A DNA stretch of 64,000 nucleotides from Blasia pusilla (taxonomy: Eukaryota; Marchantiophyta; Marchantiopsida; Blasiales). Where the stretch lies: positions 15,934,001 to 15,998,000 of the forward strand of contig CM114275.1 in the NCBI GenBank assembly GCA_050084515.1, read 5' to 3'. Positions within the stretch are counted from its first letter, which is position 1. Each line of letters starts with the position of its first letter. The notes under the pieces were generated by a model. It worked only from the letters and a program-made list of their open reading frames with translations, was not told the origin of the DNA and did not search any database. The position numbers were made by a program, and so were the translations under genes. Positions 59,426-64,000 of this stretch are shown one piece after another.

Positions 59426-59433
59426 GTGTGCAT

Positions 59434-62400
59434 ACGTTATTAGATATAATAAGATAATAAGCTTTTTTTGTGGATTCTAGGGCAAGAACTTTATGTACCT
59501 ACCTTTCTATAAAGAAATAAGGATGAGGTTCACATATTCTCACTCTTTCTATTTACGCAAGCTAGCTATCTCCTTCTTTATCTGTATATATGTGAGTGTA
59601 AGCCTTGCAAAGTTAGTATTTTTTACAACATTAAATATGCGATATCATGAGTAGATCCATGGGAAATTGACACAAGTCCAAGAATGATATTTACATCAAA
59701 ATCCCTTGGATAACTCACAGATAATAAAAAAAGTTATTTGTATTTTTCTCATGAGAGTATTTCACATCAAGTTTAACTTTGGGCTTGATGTGAGATCCAT
59801 CTATGAATCTATGAATTGATTTCAAAAATTATTGGCCACCCAACTAATCAAGAGTGTACGTCATGGCTTCTAGTGAGAATGTAACTTATAATGGTTGTGT
59901 ATCAAAAAGTAATCAACTTATTTTCAATGTATATCACTCGCTCAAGATTCTCAATGGCAGATGATGGGAAAATCATTAGACATACTACTAGGGATGAGGA
60001 AGTTACCACAATGTTCTTTTGGCCTTGAAAAATCCTTTACGAGTGTACTATTGATTCTTCCTGCGAATAAATGTTATGTCAACTTATGCAAGTGTCTTAT
60101 GAGACACTTTAGGGGAGGAATCTTACGAATGGAAGAATTTGTGCAAATTGATAAGTGACAAATCAAAAGTGATAAATAAGAGGATGAGATCATAGTTCTA
60201 GAGGTAATTTTATGTTTATAATATGTACTAAAATTTTATGCCATAAATGATTATGATGAAGCTTTTGAAAGCTCACATAGATGAATACTTCATATATACA
60301 ATATAGTCTAAATTTGTATTTTCTAAGAGTCTTTATCGGATTGGACTACGCTCACCTCTTGGAGGGTCTACTGATGATGAGGAGCGTGCATGACTTCAAA
60401 TTTTTGTCCCCTTGACGATGGATGTTCAACAAAGAAGAAGTACTTAATCTGGGTGGGAAATAAGAATGGCTCATTGCTCTTCCGATCATCTTGCTAGTAA
60501 AATCAAGTGTTGACTCTAAAGAGTTAGTAAAGACACCACTCTTATATGAAATAATAGATTGGTCCTGACCTCGTTCAAGTATTGGATACCATCGATATCG
60601 TAAGGAAAGCACTCAAAATGGACAAAAATACAACTCCAAAATATATCCATAAGGCCAACCAAGTTTGTTTAATGTTGGGATGCTCCCGATTTTTTTTGGA
60701 AGGGTGCAATGTACTCCACTATCTTGGGTCTATGTATGAAGTTTGTTAATGAAATTGATAACCACCTTCATGCACCTCGGTAGAATACTGAGTTGTTGCC
60801 TCAAGACCTAATACGATGTTCCTTATGTCTAAGTTTACTTAAGGTTAGTCCCTCAAAACCTCTCAAGTAATTACTCTTCAAAGCATATTCCTCATTAACA
60901 TCCTAAGCCAAGAAAATCGTGTGTGTCAAACTAAAATCATGCAAGCATCTCTCCTTGTGGTATAGCCTAAACCATGCCATCATGTAAAAGCTATTTATGA
61001 GGACAAGTATGTGTGCTTGTGATTGTCTCACAAGAGACAATATGAAGCATGTGCATGCTTTACATGCTCTCTTGCTATAGTTGTCCTTGTTGTCGTCATC
61101 CTTACATACATGTTAAATACTCGCAAATTTAATTTTATGTTACAAGTCTTGGGACTAACTTGAATGTTCATGTGATTTAACTATCTTTCTTATGGTGGAA
61201 GAGGATAGTTAAATTAGTTTTTCATCCATTTATTCATTTTTCTTCCTCGAATAACTTGAATGGTCACATGATTTAACTATCTTTTTCTACGGTGGAAAAG
61301 GATAGATAAATTATTTTTTTCATCCATTTATTTATTTTTCTTCTTTGACTAACTTCTCTTGAGGATTGAAGAGGAAGAAAATTAAACCAAAATATGCTAT
61401 TGTTGAAGCGATGAAAAAAATCTCATCTAATCTTAACTAATTTTCCACATCTTGTAAAATCTAGTTTTACTTTAAAAAATAATAAACTTTTGGAAATTTA
61501 ATTTTGGGTTTTGGTTGGGATTAACTATATCATTAAAGAATATTTTTAAATATTTTATTAAAGATATTTAACAAGAATATGAGGATGGTGAGACGAGTTT
61601 TTCTTTTCTCCAAAATGAAGCATTGATCTCATTGGGTTCATGATTTGAGGGGCCCCTTAGAGGATGGGGTTTAGAGTTTTCTAAATTTTTTGGGTATTTC
61701 CATTGGCACTTGTAAACAAGATAATTACTTGAAGTGGAGTCCTTTTTATCCTAATTTGAGCTTGGGAATTTTTAGAAATTTAGGAAAATCCCAAATTTCC
61801 TTGACATTTACTTTTCCATCCATTATTGATGTACTAATTTTTTTTTTAAATGTGGAGAAGAAACCTAAATTTTGGGTTTGGGTACAAACTATATATAACC
61901 GAAATTTAGTTGGGAGGGAACTAAAATATTTGGGCAAAGATGAGGAGAGTGAATAGGAAACTTATTTTCTAAATTATGTGGAGTGGATCTTTTCTAATGG
62001 AGAGGAGGGAGTTGGACAAGGAAAAGGGTATTTGCAATTCAACAATTAGAAAAGGAAAAGATAAGAAATATTTCTTAACGAAATATTGAAAAAATCAATA
62101 TAGAAGCCTAATTTTTTTTGCATTACACATGCGTGCCAACTAAAGGTAAATTGATATAAACGCCAACAATTAGTTTTTTATACATAATTTGAGTGAGTTT
62201 GAACCAATCCTTGAGTGGCTATGAAGTCATTTTAAAAATTGGATAGGAAAGACAATAAATCTATACATCTTTACTCCATAATACTACATTTTGGGTTTGA
62301 AGGAACTCAAAATGGCTATGAAGTCCAAAAAATAAATGTGCATTCCGATCAACTTTGAACTACCCCTTAAGTGAATTTAGGTCGTCTTAAATACGCCAAA

Positions 62401-64000
62401 CAAGTGAGTATAAATCACCATTCAGAACCGATTAAGCTCTTCAAAAAATCATCCCACCCTCTCCTCTCTCTATGAGAAGTGAAGTTTTTGCATAGCCCTA
62501 CCCAAAAAGCACGAAGATTCACTAGAGCTATGCTGTGGTATGATTTCATTTGGTTATGTAATGGTAAGAATCTTGAAGGCACGAAAGCAATAGTGCCGGG
62601 GCATAATTTATCAAAGGACATTTCTTGCTTTACTAGACTCTAGAAGATCCACTTTGGTTGTTTGTTGGAAGGGCAAACAAACACTCATGTATGGCACACA
62701 ATGAGAGAATCTAGGAAAAGTAAGAATGGATGGAGCACAATTGTAGTAGCTAAATTGTAGGGAGGTGAAATCAATATATAAAATATCCCATCCACAAGTT
62801 GAATCATATCTTGGCTTCACTCAAAGTCATGGCAAAAGGGAGAGGCACTTATTAACGAAAAAGAGAGCCTCCTAAATAAGAAAGATCCCTCTAGATTATT
62901 AAAATTATAATGGAAAATATTTGATGTGATTAAAAGACAAAATATTCAACCCACCTTTGTTTCCTTCAGCCAAAATGTAATTCCATAACATAGAGCCAGA
63001 TTTGGTCCTTTGAAGGGGATTTTTGCAAGAGGATATTATATAAACATAAGTTCCTAAATTTTTTGGAAAAGCGGGTTTTTAGTTATGTGGAGATGGGATT
63101 AGGAAGGAGCCATTTTTGAGAGTGGAAGAATTTCCACTCCAATATTTGAATTAGATCAAGGGACTCCAATGTGGGGAAGAAAGGAAAGGAAATAATTTAG
63201 CTTGCTAAGAATATGTCCACTAAGAAAATGCAGCGCTAAGTAGTATTATCACAAATATTGAAATTTACCATTCTCTATTTTAGAGGAAATCTCTTGCTCT
63301 TTGCAAGAAGCTTTATACCCACACAATAATTTGTTGGAACGCTATTGTAATGGTTACCTAGAGCGATGGACAACGGGAAAAAAAAACTCGTCCCATTTTC
63401 CAAGTTCACATTACACCCAGTAGAGAGGAGTCCATGTCCCTCATAAAAATGTCTACTCCTCCAATCTATGATACATGTAATATTTAAATAAATTTTATTG
63501 GAATAAGGGAATTTCCAAAGGGGGACACGAAGTTCTCTCCATATGGAGGGGATATTGGACATATATTGGACATTTTGCTCATTAGACGCAATACCTTGCT
63601 CAAGTGTAGGATTAGTGTTTGGGGAGATTCAAGGTTATGAGTAATCTTAATTAGTTAAAATCATAAATTTACGCTTCATTCCTAAATGATCAAAATGAAA
63701 TTCGTGGAAATGAGGCATATTTCATAGAATAACTAGCTTAAATATCAGCAACGTACGAGTTCTTATGAGACAACTACATGACCTTTCGTAGGAATCGGAA
63801 AGGAGATAATAAAACCTACCATTATTTTCTACTTGTGGGGGAAGTGCAAAATATTTGTTAGCACTAATCGAGAATATGAATCGAATATATAATCATATAA
63901 AACCTAACTTTCTATGTAATATAACAATTTTTGCCTCAAATTTATGTAGGGGCTCCCTACTATGGAGATGCCATGCTCATAATTATGGAGTGAGAGATTA
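59434..64000. other. No gene seen; one diverged tandem pair
   Basis: AT-rich throughout. A 96-bp unit starting AACTTGAATG is duplicated at 61157 and 61253. Short open frames show nothing recognisable. Confidence 0.55.

Overview
The window looks like nuclear DNA of a green plant, that is a land plant or charophyte alga and most likely a seedless one. It has GT-AG introns of about 85 bp to 1.9 kb and very low gene density. One gene is a plastid-type MurG. Most of the rest is decayed transposable elements. The species cannot be named from the sequence. I find three host genes in 64 kb, all on the minus strand: a two-membrane-anchor apyrase (8005-13380, eight exons, 564 aa, reading frame closed at every junction), a MurG-type glycosyltransferase (27804 to about 30171), and a GT47 exostosin-family glycosyltransferase (40346-42450, three exons, 522 aa).

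The striking content is an unusual Ty3/gypsy-type LTR retrotransposon family present as three decayed copies: A (1 to about 2017, plus strand, cut by the window edge), B (about 17166-23241, minus strand) and C (about 52445-58204, plus strand). Combined, the copies give the order Gag with zinc knuckles, retropepsin, a Dnmt3-like cytosine-C5 DNA methyltransferase, reverse transcriptase, RNase H, integrase and a C-terminal PHD finger. The element therefore carries both a DNA-methylation writer and a histone-reader-type domain. B keeps an open methyltransferase frame with motifs I, IV, VI, VIII, IX and X. C keeps Gag, protease and much of the methyltransferase. A and B keep integrase and PHD. None of the three looks autonomous now.

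Other mobile DNA: a chromodomain-type Ty3 remnant (about 3930-5021), a frameshifted non-LTR-like reverse transcriptase element (31560-33960), a broken hAT transposase (35873-37940), a four-copy family of hAT-like MITEs (two with perfect 8-bp target duplications), a 219-bp mini-Helitron (24573-24791) with a second 5' end at 38127, two other inverted-repeat elements (23013-23216 and 34150-34391), and two adjacent perfect hairpins (42707-42827) about 260 bp upstream of the GT47 start codon. LTR-derived repeats recur at 1495, 3547, 17166, 51179 and 57953, and the 51179 copy holds a (CA)86(CT)28 microsatellite.

The AT-rich stretches 14640-17150, 43000-47820, 47900-50190 and 59430-64000 show no gene that I can support. 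I saw no rRNA, tRNA or CRISPR array. LTR boundaries of the methyltransferase family stay unresolved because the copies are rearranged.
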